Below are positions 15,723-25,415 of a DNA stretch of 32,671 nucleotides, one piece after another. This stretch comes from Lachnospiraceae bacterium (GTDB lineage Bacteria > Bacillota > Clostridia > Lachnospirales > Lachnospiraceae), in the NCBI GenBank assembly GCA_910574185.1, contig CAJSZQ010000038.1, forward strand, positions 1 through 32,671, given 5' to 3'. The notes under the pieces were generated by a model, which was not told the origin of the DNA, searched no databases, and saw only the letters and a program-made list of their open reading frames with translations. Position 1 is the first letter of the stretch; every line of letters begins with the position of its first letter. Made by a program: the position numbers and the translations under genes.

Positions 15723-16196
15723 ATGGCACTGAGAGAAATTCGATTAATGGGAGATGATATTCTTACCAAACCCTGCAAAGAGGTAACAAAGATGACAATC
15801 CGAAACAGGATATTGATTAATGATATGCTGGATACTATGTATGAGGCGCAGGGGGTAGGTCTTGCGGCTCCCCAGGTGGGAATACTGAAGCGGATTGTGG
15901 TAATTGATGTGGGAGACGGACCGGTTGTTATGGTGAATCCTGAGATTTTGGAGAGTTCCGGGGAGCAGACTGGTAACGAGGGATGTTTAAGCCTTCCAGG
16001 CAAAGCCGGTACGGTTACCCGTCCCATGTATGTGAAAGTTAAAGCGTTTGACCAGAATATGAACCCGGTAATTCTTGAGGGGGAGGATTTACTTGCCAGG
16101 GCTATGTGTCATGAGATTGATCATTTGGAGGGGCACATGTATGTGGAGCTTGCAGAGGGTCCGCTCTTTGATGCAGAGAATGAGGAGGAAGAATAG
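15723..16196 (+). CDS. def: Peptide deformylase
   Basis: Removes the formyl group from the first methionine of new proteins. From the ATG at 15723 the product has 157 residues, the usual size, beginning MALREIRLMGDDIL. All three signature motifs are present: GVGLAAPQVG (44-53), EGCLSLPG with metal ligand Cys88, and HEIDHLEG with His130, Glu131 and His134. The acidic tail DAENEEEE is unremarkable. The fmt gene begins at the very next base after the stop, so formylation and deformylation enzymes are made together. Confidence 0.97.
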   Translation: MALREIRLMGDDILTKPCKEVTKMTIRNRILINDMLDTMYEAQGVGLAAPQVGILKRIVVIDVGDGPVVMVNPEILESSGEQTGNEGCLSLPGKAGTVTRPMYVKVKAFDQNMNPVILEGEDLLARAMCHEIDHLEGHMYVELAEGPLFDAENEEEE

Positions 16197-17141
16197 ATGA
16201 AGGTTATTTTTATGGGAACCCCGGATTTCTCAGTGGGGACCTTAGAAGCGCTGGTACGGGCCGGACATGAAGTGGTTCTTGCGGTAACCCAGCCAGATAA
16301 GCCGAAGGGAAGAGGAAAGGAAGTTTCGTTTTCTCCGGTGAAGGAAAAGGCGCTGGAATTGGGAATCCCAGTATTTCAACCCCGGAAGATTCGGGATAAA
16401 GAATCTGTTCTGGAACTTGGAAAATATGAGGCAGACGTTATGGTAGTCATTGCGTTTGGACAGATACTGCCGAAGGAAATTCTTACGATGACCAGGTACG
16501 GCTGCATTAACGTGCATGCGTCCCTGCTTCCGAAGTATCGCGGGGCCGCGCCTATTCAGTGGGCTGTCATAGAAGGCGAGACAGTGAGCGGTGTAACTAC
16601 CATGCAGATGGACGAGGGATTGGATACCGGGGATATGATTGAAAAGGCGGAGGTTGTGCTTGACGCGAAAGAAACCGGAGGAAGTTTGCATGATAAACTG
16701 GCGGCAGAGGGAGCAAAGCTCTGTGTATCCACACTTGATAAGATTGAGAAGGGAACGGCAGTATTTACCAGCCAGGGGGAAAGTCCCACAGCCTATGCTA
16801 AACAGCTAGACAAGAAATTGGGAGAGATTGACTGGACCTGGCCCGCGGATAAGATTGAACGGTTAATCAGAGGTTTGAATCCCTGGCCCAGTGCATATAC
16901 TATGTGGGAAGATAAGGTGATGAAGCTCTGGGAGGCGGAAGTGGTGTGGGAGGATTCCGAACTGGCGCCGGGAACGATTGTCAGAGTAGATAAGAAAGCG
17001 TTCTGTGTACAGACCGGAAAAGGAATGCTTCGAGCGCTTGCGGTTCAGATTCCAGGAAAGAAGCGGATGGAAACGGGCGCGTTCTTAAGGGGGTATCATC
17101 TGGAAGAGGGAAGCAATCTGGGGAACACCCTGCGGAAATAA
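16197..17141 (+). CDS. fmt: Methionyl-tRNA formyltransferase
   Basis: Transfers a formyl group from 10-formyl-THF to initiator Met-tRNA. The 314 residues match the family in length and motifs: MGTPDFSVGTLEAL (6-19), the catalytic block NVHASLLPKYRGAAPIQWA (Asn105, His107), and GLDTGDM with Asp143. The C-terminal OB-fold tRNA-binding domain starts near 205 (LIRGLNPWPSAYT). It abuts def without a gap; the ribosome site GAGGAGGAAG lies in the end of def. Confidence 0.97.
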   Translation: MKVIFMGTPDFSVGTLEALVRAGHEVVLAVTQPDKPKGRGKEVSFSPVKEKALELGIPVFQPRKIRDKESVLELGKYEADVMVVIAFGQILPKEILTMTRYGCINVHASLLPKYRGAAPIQWAVIEGETVSGVTTMQMDEGLDTGDMIEKAEVVLDAKETGGSLHDKLAAEGAKLCVSTLDKIEKGTAVFTSQGESPTAYAKQLDKKLGEIDWTWPADKIERLIRGLNPWPSAYTMWEDKVMKLWEAEVVWEDSELAPGTIVRVDKKAFCVQTGKGMLRALAVQIPGKKRMETGAFLRGYHLEEGSNLGNTLRK

Positions 17142-17153
17142 AAGATTGATTGT

Positions 17154-17158
17154 GGAGG
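17154..17158 (+). promoter_or_regulatory. Ribosome binding site that fixes the yugP-like start
   Basis: GGAGG lies 9 bases before the ATG at 17168. A TTG at 17150 is in the same frame but sits upstream of this site, so the ATG is the better start. Confidence 0.7.
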
Positions 17159-17167
17159 TGCAAAAGG

Positions 17168-17872
17168 ATGTATTATGGATTTGGGTTTGACCCTACGTAT
17201 ATACTTGTTTTAATCGGCGTCGTTATCTGTTTGATTGCTTCGTCGAAGATGAATGCAACATTTCGGAAATATGCAGGAGTTCAGAGTCATAACATGCTGA
17301 CTGGTCATGAGGCGGCGGAGAAAATTCTGAGAAGTCAGGGAATCTATGACGTCAGAGTGGACAGAATAGCCGGGAACCTGACAGATCACTATGATCCGAG
17401 GAATAAAGTACTTCGCCTGTCCGACGCCACATATAACGCCACGTCAGTCGCGGCTATCGGAGTTGCCGCGCATGAGTGCGGACATGCACTGCAGCACGCA
17501 AAAGGCTATGCGCCGTTGTCGATTCGCAGTTCGTTAGTTCCGGTGGCGAATTTCGGGAGCAGAATTGCCTGGCCGCTGATACTAATCGGACTTTTTATGC
17601 GGGGGGATATGTCGATGCTGCTTTTAAATCTGGGAATCCTTGCATTTTCTTTTGCAGTGCTGTTCCAGATTGTTACGCTTCCGGTGGAGTTCAACGCGTC
17701 CAGTCGGGCGTTAAAACTTCTTGGTAATACGGGAATGCTATATGAATCTGAGGTAAAGGATGTAAGGAAGGTGTTGACGGCTGCTGCTCTTACCTATGTG
17801 GCCGGCGCGGCGTCGGCAATTCTGCAGCTTCTTAGAATTTTGATTCTTACCGGCGGAAGACGTGATGATTAA
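17168..17872 (+). CDS. Membrane zinc metalloprotease, YugP family
   Basis: Predicted membrane-bound peptidase of 234 residues from the ATG at 17168. It opens with a transmembrane helix (about 10-26), then a soluble part ending in the zinc site HECGH (102-106, the HExxH pattern), then further membrane segments (about 134-172) with VTLPVEFNASSRAL, where Glu174 is a likely third zinc ligand. The family (DUF232/Peptidase M-like) is common in Firmicutes and of little-known substrate. It sits between fmt and rsmB, a conserved order in Lachnospiraceae as I recall. A role in membrane protein quality control is plausible but unproven. Confidence 0.9.
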   Translation: MYYGFGFDPTYILVLIGVVICLIASSKMNATFRKYAGVQSHNMLTGHEAAEKILRSQGIYDVRVDRIAGNLTDHYDPRNKVLRLSDATYNATSVAAIGVAAHECGHALQHAKGYAPLSIRSSLVPVANFGSRIAWPLILIGLFMRGDMSMLLLNLGILAFSFAVLFQIVTLPVEFNASSRALKLLGNTGMLYESEVKDVRKVLTAAALTYVAGAASAILQLLRILILTGGRRDD

Positions 17873-17884
17873 GAGAGGTTTTGT

Positions 17885-19189
17885 ATGGGAAGCGGCGTAA
17901 ATGACAGAGAGCTGATTTTAGAGATTCTCCTTGCGGTAACCAGGGACGGTGAATACAGCCATATTGCGCTTCGTAATGTGCTGGAAAACTATCAGTATCT
18001 GGATAAGCCGGAGCGGGCTTTTATTACGAGGGTTACAGAAGGTACGCTGGAGCATATGATAGAGTTGGATTACATCATCAACCAGTTTTCTAAAGTTAAG
18101 GCGGCGAAGATGAAGCCTGTTATCCGTAATATCATTCGCAGCGGCGTATATCAGCTAAAATATATGGACAGCGTTCCAGCTTCCGCAGCCTGCAACGAGG
18201 CGGTGAAGCTGGCGGAAAAAAGAGGATTTGCAGGACTGAGAGGTTTTGTAAACGGAGTCTTAAGAAATATCAGCCGTAATTTGGGACAGATTACTTATCC
18301 AGATAAGAAGGATGTCGTAAGATGGCTTTCCGTAGTTTATTCTATGCCGGAGTGGATACTGGTTGAATGGCTGAAAGAATATGATGTAGAAATTGTGGAA
18401 GGGATGCTCCAGGATTTTCTGAAGGAAAAGCCGGTATCGGTTCGCTGCAATTTAAGCAAAATCAGCAGGGATGAACTTGCAGTACGTCTTGGGAGGGAAG
18501 GCGTAAAGGTGACGCTGCATTCGGAGATTCCCTGCGCTTTATATATATCGGATTATGATTATCTGGGAGCGCTGGAAACTTTTCAGGAAGGGCTGTTTTG
18601 CGTACAGGATGTCAGCTCTATGCAGGTGGCGCAGTGGGCGTCGCCGAAGGAGGGGGATTTCGTGATTGACGTCTGCGCGGCGCCGGGAGGGAAAGCCCTT
18701 CATATGGCAGACAGGCTCCAGGGGACTGGCCGCGTGGAGGCAAGGGACCTCACAGTGTATAAGACAGATTTAATTTGGGATAATATTAGAAGATGCGGGA
18801 TGTCCAATATAGAGGCGGTGTGTCAGAACGCCACAATCTATGACGAGACGTCCAAAGAGAAAGCAGATATTCTGATTGCGGACCTGCCATGTTCCGGTCT
18901 GGGAGTGTTAGGCAGAAAGACCGATTTAAAGTACAAGATTACACAGGAAACACAGAAGAGTCTTATTAGCCTTCAAAGAGAGATTCTGTCAGTGGTTCAC
19001 CGATATGTGAAACCAGGCGGTAAGCTCCTCTACAGTACATGTACGGTTCACAGGCGGGAGAATGAAGACAATGCAAGGTGGTTTATTCGTGTATTTCCTG
19101 AATTTGAGATAATTCGGGAGAAGCAGTTTCTTCCAGGAGATAATGGAGGAGACGGATTCTATATAGCAATGTTCAGGAAAAAAACATAG
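17885..19189 (+). CDS. rsmB: 16S rRNA (cytosine(967)-C5)-methyltransferase RsmB
   Basis: SAM-dependent methyltransferase that modifies C967 of 16S rRNA. The 434 residues comprise an N-terminal NusB-like RNA-binding domain (about 1-140; SVPASAACNEAVKLA) and a Rossmann methyltransferase domain with CAAPGGK (264-270), ADLPCSGLG (Cys336) and LLYSTCTVHRRENE (Cys386, the catalytic nucleophile). The tail GGDGFYIAMFRK is the family's usual C-terminus. ATG at 17885 follows GAGAGG. It lies 12 bases after the metalloprotease gene. Confidence 0.96.
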   Translation: MGSGVNDRELILEILLAVTRDGEYSHIALRNVLENYQYLDKPERAFITRVTEGTLEHMIELDYIINQFSKVKAAKMKPVIRNIIRSGVYQLKYMDSVPASAACNEAVKLAEKRGFAGLRGFVNGVLRNISRNLGQITYPDKKDVVRWLSVVYSMPEWILVEWLKEYDVEIVEGMLQDFLKEKPVSVRCNLSKISRDELAVRLGREGVKVTLHSEIPCALYISDYDYLGALETFQEGLFCVQDVSSMQVAQWASPKEGDFVIDVCAAPGGKALHMADRLQGTGRVEARDLTVYKTDLIWDNIRRCGMSNIEAVCQNATIYDETSKEKADILIADLPCSGLGVLGRKTDLKYKITQETQKSLISLQREILSVVHRYVKPGGKLLYSTCTVHRRENEDNARWFIRVFPEFEIIREKQFLPGDNGGDGFYIAMFRKKT

Positions 19190-19315
19190 TATGCAATGTA
19201 TTTTTTAGAATAAAACGCAATGTAATGGGATTTGGAAAGGATGATGGATTCGCTGTAAAATCTGCGGAAGAGTGCAAATTCACAAAGAGCGTCATGTTTA
19301 TAAAAGGAGAAACTG

Positions 19316-20362
19316 ATGGATAAAAAAGATATTTGTTCATATACATATATGGAATTGCAGGAAGAGATGCAGAACTTCGGGGAAAAATCATTTCGTGCGA
19401 GGCAGATTTACGAATGGCTTCATGTAAAGCTTGTGGAGAACTTTGATGAGATGACGAATCTCTCCAGAGATTTAAGAAGGAGACTTTGGGAGAATTATGA
19501 AATTCGGAAGCTGTCTGTGGCAGAGCGGCAGATTTCAAAGAAAGATCCTACGGAGAAGTATCTGTTTGAATTGTGGGATGGAAATTTGGTGGAAAGCGTT
19601 CTTATGAAGTATTCTTATGGCAATTCAGTTTGTATATCCTCGCAGGCGGGATGTCGCATGGGATGTAAGTTCTGTGCGTCAACCATTGGCGGACTGGCGC
19701 GGAATTTGAACGTTTCGGAGATGCTTGGTCAGATTTATCGGATTCAGAAGCTTATTGGGGAACGGATTTCTAATATTGTGGTTATGGGAACGGGAGAACC
19801 GTTAGATAATTATGATAATTTCTTGAAATTTATTCAAATAATCAGCGACGAGCATGGACTGCATATCAGCCAGAGGAATATTACGGTTTCTACCTGCGGT
19901 ATTGTACCGAATATGAAAAGGCTTGCGCAGGAGAGGCTTCAGATTACGCTTGCGCTTTCTCTTCATGGCTCTACTCAGGAAAAGAGGAGAAGATTAATGC
20001 CGGTGGCAGATAAATATCAGCTTTCGGAAGTGCTTGCGGCATGCGACTATTATTTTAGGAAAACGGGCAGAAGAGTAACGTTTGAATATAGTCTGGTACA
20101 GGGAGTGAATGATACGGACGAGGACGCGAGGGAGCTTGCTCTTATACTTGGCGGCAGAAATTGTCATATGAATTTGATTCCGGTGAATCAGATTAAAGAG
20201 AGGGATTTTCAGAAGCCCTGCCGTAAAAATACTCTTGATTTTAAAAATAAACTTGAACATCATAAAATTAATGTTACAATAAGAAGGGAAAGAGGCTCCG
20301 ACATCGACGGAGCATGCGGACAACTGAGGCGGCGGCATACAATTTCCAAAAAGGAGAACTAG
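19316..20362 (+). CDS. rlmN: Dual-specificity 23S rRNA/tRNA adenine-C2 methyltransferase RlmN
   Basis: Radical-SAM enzyme that methylates A2503 of 23S rRNA and A37 of some tRNAs. In 348 residues the Fe-S cluster motif is CRMGCKFC (Cys113, Cys117, Cys120), followed by VVMGTGEPLDNYDN and the substrate-thiolate cysteine Cys334 in RGSDIDGACGQLR; the latter separates true RlmN from other radical-SAM proteins. Start ATG is preceded by AAAGGAG. The 126-base gap from rsmB holds an 8-base direct repeat (GCAATGTA) but no firm promoter. Confidence 0.97.
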   Translation: MDKKDICSYTYMELQEEMQNFGEKSFRARQIYEWLHVKLVENFDEMTNLSRDLRRRLWENYEIRKLSVAERQISKKDPTEKYLFELWDGNLVESVLMKYSYGNSVCISSQAGCRMGCKFCASTIGGLARNLNVSEMLGQIYRIQKLIGERISNIVVMGTGEPLDNYDNFLKFIQIISDEHGLHISQRNITVSTCGIVPNMKRLAQERLQITLALSLHGSTQEKRRRLMPVADKYQLSEVLAACDYYFRKTGRRVTFEYSLVQGVNDTDEDARELALILGGRNCHMNLIPVNQIKERDFQKPCRKNTLDFKNKLEHHKINVTIRRERGSDIDGACGQLRRRHTISKKEN

Positions 20363-21106
20363 ATGAAATATTATGCAATGACTGATGTCGGAAGACGACG
20401 AGAAGTAAATCAGGATTATGTATATGCGACGGACCAGCCGGTCGGTCCATTTCCGAATCTGCTCGTAGTTGCAGACGGAATGGGCGGACATAAGGCGGGT
20501 GATTTTGCATCTAAGTTTACGGTGGAAGTTGTGAGAAGAGAATTAGAGGCAAGCCGAAAAGGGAAGCCGGAGACGATTTTAAAGAGAATTATTCAGACGG
20601 CTAATGAGGAATTGATTGAGGCCGCGAGCCAGGATGTGAAACTGGAAGGTATGGGCACTACGCTGGTGGCGGCAACGGTTATCGGCAATACTTTGCATTT
20701 TGCTAATATCGGAGACAGTCGGCTGTACCTAATCGACGATAATATCAGACAGTTGTCGAAGGACCATTCCCTTGTGGAAGAGATGGTAAGACTTGGCGGA
20801 ATCAAAGCAGAAGATGCGAGAAACCATCCGGATAAGAATATTATCACAAGAGCCATGGGTGTAAAAACGGAAGCGGAAGCGGATTTTTACGAGTTCCGCA
20901 TTAAACGGGGAGACGTGATTTTAATGTGCACCGATGGTCTTAGCAATATGGTAGAAGACGAGGATATGTTTGGGCTGGTTAAGGGGGCAAGAGATATTGT
21001 AGAAGCGGTCCAGATGCTGATAGACAGGGCGAACAGCAACGGCGGAAGAGATAATATCGGTGTTGTGCTTGCTGAGCCTATTGCAAGTGAGGAGAGTATA
21101 TTGTGA
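20363..21106 (+). CDS. prpC: PP2C-type serine/threonine phosphatase (PrpC/Stp)
   Basis: Metal-dependent phosphatase that reverses the action of the adjacent PASTA kinase. The 247 residues contain the PP2C signature NQDY (Asp18), VADGMGGHKAGD (Asp38), GDSRLYL, CTDGLSN (Asp191) and GGRDN (Asp230), covering the expected Mn/Mg ligands. The ATG directly follows the rlmN stop and the end overlaps the kinase start by four bases (GTGA), so phosphatase and kinase are coupled. Confidence 0.96.
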   Translation: MKYYAMTDVGRRREVNQDYVYATDQPVGPFPNLLVVADGMGGHKAGDFASKFTVEVVRRELEASRKGKPETILKRIIQTANEELIEAASQDVKLEGMGTTLVAATVIGNTLHFANIGDSRLYLIDDNIRQLSKDHSLVEEMVRLGGIKAEDARNHPDKNIITRAMGVKTEAEADFYEFRIKRGDVILMCTDGLSNMVEDEDMFGLVKGARDIVEAVQMLIDRANSNGGRDNIGVVLAEPIASEESIL

Positions 21107-23166
21107 ATGAGAATAAGATAAAAGACGGTATTTTTTTAGGAAAAAGGTATGAAGTATTAAGTAAGATTGGCGCAGGCGGTATGGCAGACGTCTATAAGGG
21201 GAAAGACCATATGCTGAACCGTTATGTGGCCGTTAAAGTATTGAAGAGAGAATTTCGTGAAGATTCTACATTTGTAAGAAAGTTCCGTTCTGAAGCGCAG
21301 GCAGCGGCGGGGCTTATACATCCGAATATCGTGAATGTTTACGATGTGGGCGAGGACCGCGGTTTATACTATATGGTCATGGAACTGGTAGAAGGAATCA
21401 CGTTAAAAGAATATATCGACAGGAAGAAAAACTTGTCGTCAAAAGAAGTTATCAGTATTGCGATTCAGATGTGCAACGGTATTGAGGCGGCTCATGAGCG
21501 CCAGATTGTGCACCGGGATATTAAGCCTCATAATGTGATGATATCCAAAGACGGCAAGGTGAAGGTGACGGATTTCGGTATTGCGAAAGCAACGACTTCC
21601 ACTACGGTCAGCACGTCGGCGATGGGTTCTGTACATTATACTTCTCCCGAGCAGGCGAGAGGCGGATATGTGGATATTAAGAGTGATATATACTCTGTGG
21701 GTATAACGCTCTATGAGATGGTAACCGGACATGTTCCTTTTAACGGCGAGACGGCGGTTGAAGTTGCAGTGAAGCATCTGCAGGATGAGATTACGCCGCC
21801 CTCTGAGTTGGTTCCGGATATTCCTTATAGCCTGGAGCAGATTATTTTAAAATGTACACAAAAGAACTCTGAGAGACGTTATGAGAATATGAACGCCTTA
21901 ATTCAGGATTTGAAACACTCGCTGGTGGACCCGGAGGGTGATTTTGTGCAGATGATTCCTTTGAATAATGCGGATACAGTAATTATTACAGAGGACGATT
22001 TGAATGATATCCGGGGAGTATATACGGAAGAAGACTCTGATGACGATTACGATTATGAAGATGATGAATACGACGACGGATATTCCGATGACGACGATTA
22101 TGACGACAGTGATGAATATGACCGGTATGGCGACGAGGTAAATCCGCGCATGAACAAAGTTATGCGGGTTCTTACCATTGTGGTTGCAGTTTTGATTCTG
22201 ATTGTTCTTGGCGTGGTTGTGGGAAGAGCAAGCGGTATCTTAAAGTTTGGTCATGGAATTTCAGCAGTGGATTCGGAAGGAGGCTTAAAGGTTCCGTCTG
22301 TTACAGGTATGAAGGAAGGGGAAGCGAAGACCATTCTGGAAGATGCGGGCCTTAGCTGTAAGGTTGCGGCAAGGAGACAGTCGAAGGAATTTGACGAAGG
22401 ATGTGTAATCGAGCAGAATCCCAAAGAAGGAAAACGGGTGAAGAAAGGCGCGGAGGTAGAGATTGTGGTGAGCTCCGGGCGTGTCGCTGAGGAAGAGACG
22501 GTTCCGGACGTTGCCGGAATGGATGAAGCGTCGGCACAGAAGACGTTAAATGATAAAGGATTTTCTCAAGTTATTACCGAGGCGGTATACAGTGAGGAAA
22601 CCCAGGGGACGGTTATCGGGACGGAACCGGTGGCGGGAACTGTAACGGCCAAGAATACGGAGATTAAGATGCTGGTTAGTAAGGGTTCGGAGAAGATTAC
22701 TGTGCCGAATGTGGTCGGCATGTCGGAGAACGATGCGAAAAGTGAGATTACCAATGCGGGGCTTCAGGTTTCCAGTGTTGATACAGAATACAATGAGAGC
22801 TATGAGGCGGGACTTGTAACCAGGCAGGAGCCTTCCGGCGGCAAGGTTGAGAAGGGCACAAGCGTAAGTCTTGTTGTGAGTCTGGGCAAGAAGCCTGAAG
22901 AGAAACCAAAGGTTCCAAGCGTGATAGGAACATCAGAGAGCAATGCAATGCAGATGATTATCAACGCCGGACTTACTCCTTCTGATACGACTACCTACGA
23001 GGCCAGCGAGAGCGTTCCGGCCGGGTGTGTGATAAGCTGCAGTCCGGGGGTCGGTACGGAATTGTCCAAGGGCGACGTGGTAAGTCTGGTGGTGAGCACA
23101 GGCTGGCCGTCTGCACCGCCGGCAGAGGAACCGGGAGGCTCATATGGCTCAGAGGAAGAACAATAG
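21103..23166 (+). CDS. prkC: PASTA-domain serine/threonine protein kinase (PrkC/StkP)
   Basis: Membrane sensor kinase that reads peptidoglycan fragments or lipid II and controls cell wall and growth. Its 687 residues show a cytosolic kinase domain with GAGGMADV (23-30), Lys45, HRDIKPHNV (137-145) and DFG (157-159), and an activation loop rich in Thr/Ser (164-175). A highly acidic juxtamembrane stretch (about 309-345), one membrane helix (about 354-374) and four extracellular PASTA repeats (from about 396, each starting VPxVxG) follow. The start is GTG at 21103, overlapping the phosphatase stop. A short Pro/Gly/Glu tail ends the protein. The acidic juxtamembrane segment is longer and more Asp/Tyr-rich than usual. 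Confidence 0.96.
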   Translation: MNENKIKDGIFLGKRYEVLSKIGAGGMADVYKGKDHMLNRYVAVKVLKREFREDSTFVRKFRSEAQAAAGLIHPNIVNVYDVGEDRGLYYMVMELVEGITLKEYIDRKKNLSSKEVISIAIQMCNGIEAAHERQIVHRDIKPHNVMISKDGKVKVTDFGIAKATTSTTVSTSAMGSVHYTSPEQARGGYVDIKSDIYSVGITLYEMVTGHVPFNGETAVEVAVKHLQDEITPPSELVPDIPYSLEQIILKCTQKNSERRYENMNALIQDLKHSLVDPEGDFVQMIPLNNADTVIITEDDLNDIRGVYTEEDSDDDYDYEDDEYDDGYSDDDDYDDSDEYDRYGDEVNPRMNKVMRVLTIVVAVLILIVLGVVVGRASGILKFGHGISAVDSEGGLKVPSVTGMKEGEAKTILEDAGLSCKVAARRQSKEFDEGCVIEQNPKEGKRVKKGAEVEIVVSSGRVAEEETVPDVAGMDEASAQKTLNDKGFSQVITEAVYSEETQGTVIGTEPVAGTVTAKNTEIKMLVSKGSEKITVPNVVGMSENDAKSEITNAGLQVSSVDTEYNESYEAGLVTRQEPSGGKVEKGTSVSLVVSLGKKPEEKPKVPSVIGTSESNAMQMIINAGLTPSDTTTYEASESVPAGCVISCSPGVGTELSKGDVVSLVVSTGWPSAPPAEEPGGSYGSEEEQ

Positions 23167-23169
23167 CAT

Positions 23170-24048
23170 ATGCAGGGAAAGATTGTAAAAGGAATTGCCG
23201 GATTCTACTATGTTCACATAGCAGAATTCGGTATTTACGAATGTAAGGCGAAGGGAATTTTCCGTAAAGAGGGAAAGAAACCATTGGTAGGGGACAATGT
23301 AGAAGTTGATATATTGAGTGAAGGGGATAAAGAGGGAAGTATCAGAGAGATTCTTCCCAGAAAGAATGAGCTTGTACGGCCTGCGGTAGCCAACGTGGAC
23401 CAGGCGCTGATAGTGTTTGCAATGCAGAAGCCAAAGCCACATTTTAATCTTTTGGACCGTTTTCTGGTTATGATGGAACGAAAAGAAATTCCGGTAATTT
23501 TATGTTTTAATAAACGGGATATTGCCGCAGAAGATGATATGGACAGACTGCGGGAGATTTACAGGCCGTCGGGGTATCGGGTGACGTTTATCAGCGCGCG
23601 GATGGAAGAACATATTGACGATATCAGGGAGATTCTTCAAAAGAAAACCACTGCAGTTGCGGGACCTTCCGGCGTAGGAAAGTCTTCGTTGATTAATTGC
23701 TTGCAGAAGAACATAAAGATGGAAACGGGAGACATCAGCAGAAAGATAGACCGGGGTAAACATACCACAAGACATTCGGAACTGATTACGGTTGATGAAG
23801 ATACTTATATTATGGATACTCCGGGGTTTAGTTCTCTCTATGTGAATGATTTTGAGAAAGAAAATTTGAAATATTATTTTCCGGAATTTGCCTCTTATGA
23901 AGGAACGTGTAAGTTTAACGGATGCGATCATGTTCATGAACCGGGCTGCGCGGTAAAGACGGCGCTTTCGGAGGAGAAAATTCATGCGGTCAGATATCAG
24001 AGTTATCTGGAGTTATATAAAGAATTAAAAGATAAAAGGAGATTTTAA
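23170..24048 (+). CDS. rsgA: Ribosome small-subunit GTPase RsgA
   Basis: Circularly permuted GTPase that helps mature the 30S subunit. The 292 residues carry an OB-fold N-domain (about 1-65), the G motifs in permuted order NKRD (114-117), GPSGVGKS (165-172) and DTPG (216-219), and a zinc site at Cys247, Cys252, His254 and Cys260. It follows the kinase by three bases; in other Firmicutes RsgA is a substrate of this kinase, so the linkage is sensible. Confidence 0.96.
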   Translation: MQGKIVKGIAGFYYVHIAEFGIYECKAKGIFRKEGKKPLVGDNVEVDILSEGDKEGSIREILPRKNELVRPAVANVDQALIVFAMQKPKPHFNLLDRFLVMMERKEIPVILCFNKRDIAAEDDMDRLREIYRPSGYRVTFISARMEEHIDDIREILQKKTTAVAGPSGVGKSSLINCLQKNIKMETGDISRKIDRGKHTTRHSELITVDEDTYIMDTPGFSSLYVNDFEKENLKYYFPEFASYEGTCKFNGCDHVHEPGCAVKTALSEEKIHAVRYQSYLELYKELKDKRRF

Positions 24049-24050
24049 AG

Positions 24051-24713
24051 ATGAAGTACGTAATTGCACCCTCTATTCTTTCGGCGGATTTTACAAAGCT
24101 CGGCAGCGAGATTAAAGAAACGGAGGATAACGGAGCCGCTTATTTGCATTTTGACGTCATGGATGGAATGTTTGTTTCAAATATTTCTTTTGGAATACCA
24201 GTCATGAAATCCATCAGAAAAGCTACCAGACAAATGATGGACGCTCATTTAATGGTACAGGACCCGATTCGTTATGTGGAAGCATTCCGCGATGCAGGAG
24301 CGGATTTGATTACGGTACATTATGAGGCCTGTCCAGACGTGAGAAAGGCTCTGGTCAAGATTAAAGATATGGGGCTTAAGGCAGGACTTTCCATTAATCC
24401 GAATACGCCTGTAGAAGCAGTGCGGGAATATTTAGAAATTGTGGACATGATTCTTATTATGTCGGTATATCCAGGGGCCGGCGGACAGAAATTTATCCCG
24501 GAATCACTGGAAAGAATTCGAGATGCAAGGAAAATGATACGGGAGACGGGCCGGGAGATTGATTTGGAAGTAGACGGCGGAGTAACGCTGGATAACATGC
24601 CGGAGATTATGGAAGCCGGAGCGAATATCCTGGTTGCAGGTTCCGCAGTATTTGGTGGAGACATTGGTGAGAATGTGAGAAAATGTATGGAGATATTCAG
24701 AAAAAATGAGTAA
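24051..24713 (+). CDS. rpe: Ribulose-phosphate 3-epimerase
   Basis: Interconverts ribulose 5-phosphate and xylulose 5-phosphate in the pentose phosphate pathway. The 220 residues form one TIM barrel with SILSADF at the start, metal ligands His33, Asp35 (LHFDVMDG), His66 (DAHLMV) and Asp175 (EVDGGV), and the phosphate-binding GSAVFGG at 197-203. Start follows AAAGGAG. It overlaps thiN by eight bases. Confidence 0.97.
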   Translation: MKYVIAPSILSADFTKLGSEIKETEDNGAAYLHFDVMDGMFVSNISFGIPVMKSIRKATRQMMDAHLMVQDPIRYVEAFRDAGADLITVHYEACPDVRKALVKIKDMGLKAGLSINPNTPVEAVREYLEIVDMILIMSVYPGAGGQKFIPESLERIRDARKMIRETGREIDLEVDGGVTLDNMPEIMEAGANILVAGSAVFGGDIGENVRKCMEIFRKNE

Positions 24714-25365
24714 AAATACAGTTATTATAAGCGGCGGGATACTGGACGAGCTTATGGTGTGTGATGTATTGGAAAAGATGGATGGCTCCTGTATTATTGG
24801 CGTAGACAGAGGCGTGGAATTTTTGTATCGTCACAAAATATTGCCAAGTTATATTGTGGGTGATTTTGACAGCATTCCGGAGGAGATTATAAGTTATTAT
24901 AGAGAGCGGGGAGATGTGCCTATTCGGGCATATAACCCGGTAAAAGACGCTTCGGATACAGAGATAGCGGTGCGTCTTGGAGTAACTCTTGGCAGTGAGC
25001 ATATAGTAATTCTTGGCGCTACAGGAGGAAGGATTGATCATTTATGGGCGAACGTACAGAGCCTGATGATTCCATTTATGGCGGGGGTAGAGGCGTTTAT
25101 ACTGGACCCTCAGAATCGAATCCGTTTGATTGGAGAAGAGATTCGTCTGCGGAAGGAGAATGCATACGGGCCTTTTTTCAGCGTGTTTCCGTTAGGGGAA
25201 ACGGTAAGGGGATTGAATATACGCGGAGCAAAATATCCTTTAAGGAATCATACCCTGATGCCTTGCGACAGTCTGTGTGTGAGTAATGAATTTGAAGAGG
25301 ACGAGGTTGTAATTGACTTTTCTAACGGTACGGTAATACTGATGGAAACTCGTGACAGGGATTGA
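24706..25365 (+). CDS. thiN: Thiamine pyrophosphokinase
   Basis: Makes the cofactor TPP from thiamine and ATP. The 219 residues show the family's GVDRGVEFL (32-40), GDFDS (52-56), DASDTE (81-86) and GGRIDH (107-112), with a beta-rich C-terminal domain. It overlaps the end of rpe by eight bases, so translation is coupled. TPP is the cofactor of both the transketolase at 4484-6284 and the nifJ product at 27887. Confidence 0.95.
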   Translation: MSKNTVIISGGILDELMVCDVLEKMDGSCIIGVDRGVEFLYRHKILPSYIVGDFDSIPEEIISYYRERGDVPIRAYNPVKDASDTEIAVRLGVTLGSEHIVILGATGGRIDHLWANVQSLMIPFMAGVEAFILDPQNRIRLIGEEIRLRKENAYGPFFSVFPLGETVRGLNIRGAKYPLRNHTLMPCDSLCVSNEFEEDEVVIDFSNGTVILMETRDRD

Positions 25366-25415
25366 TGTGATAAGATATGGAATAGATGATAAAACCCAGT
25401 AGAATCAAGGCTTTT

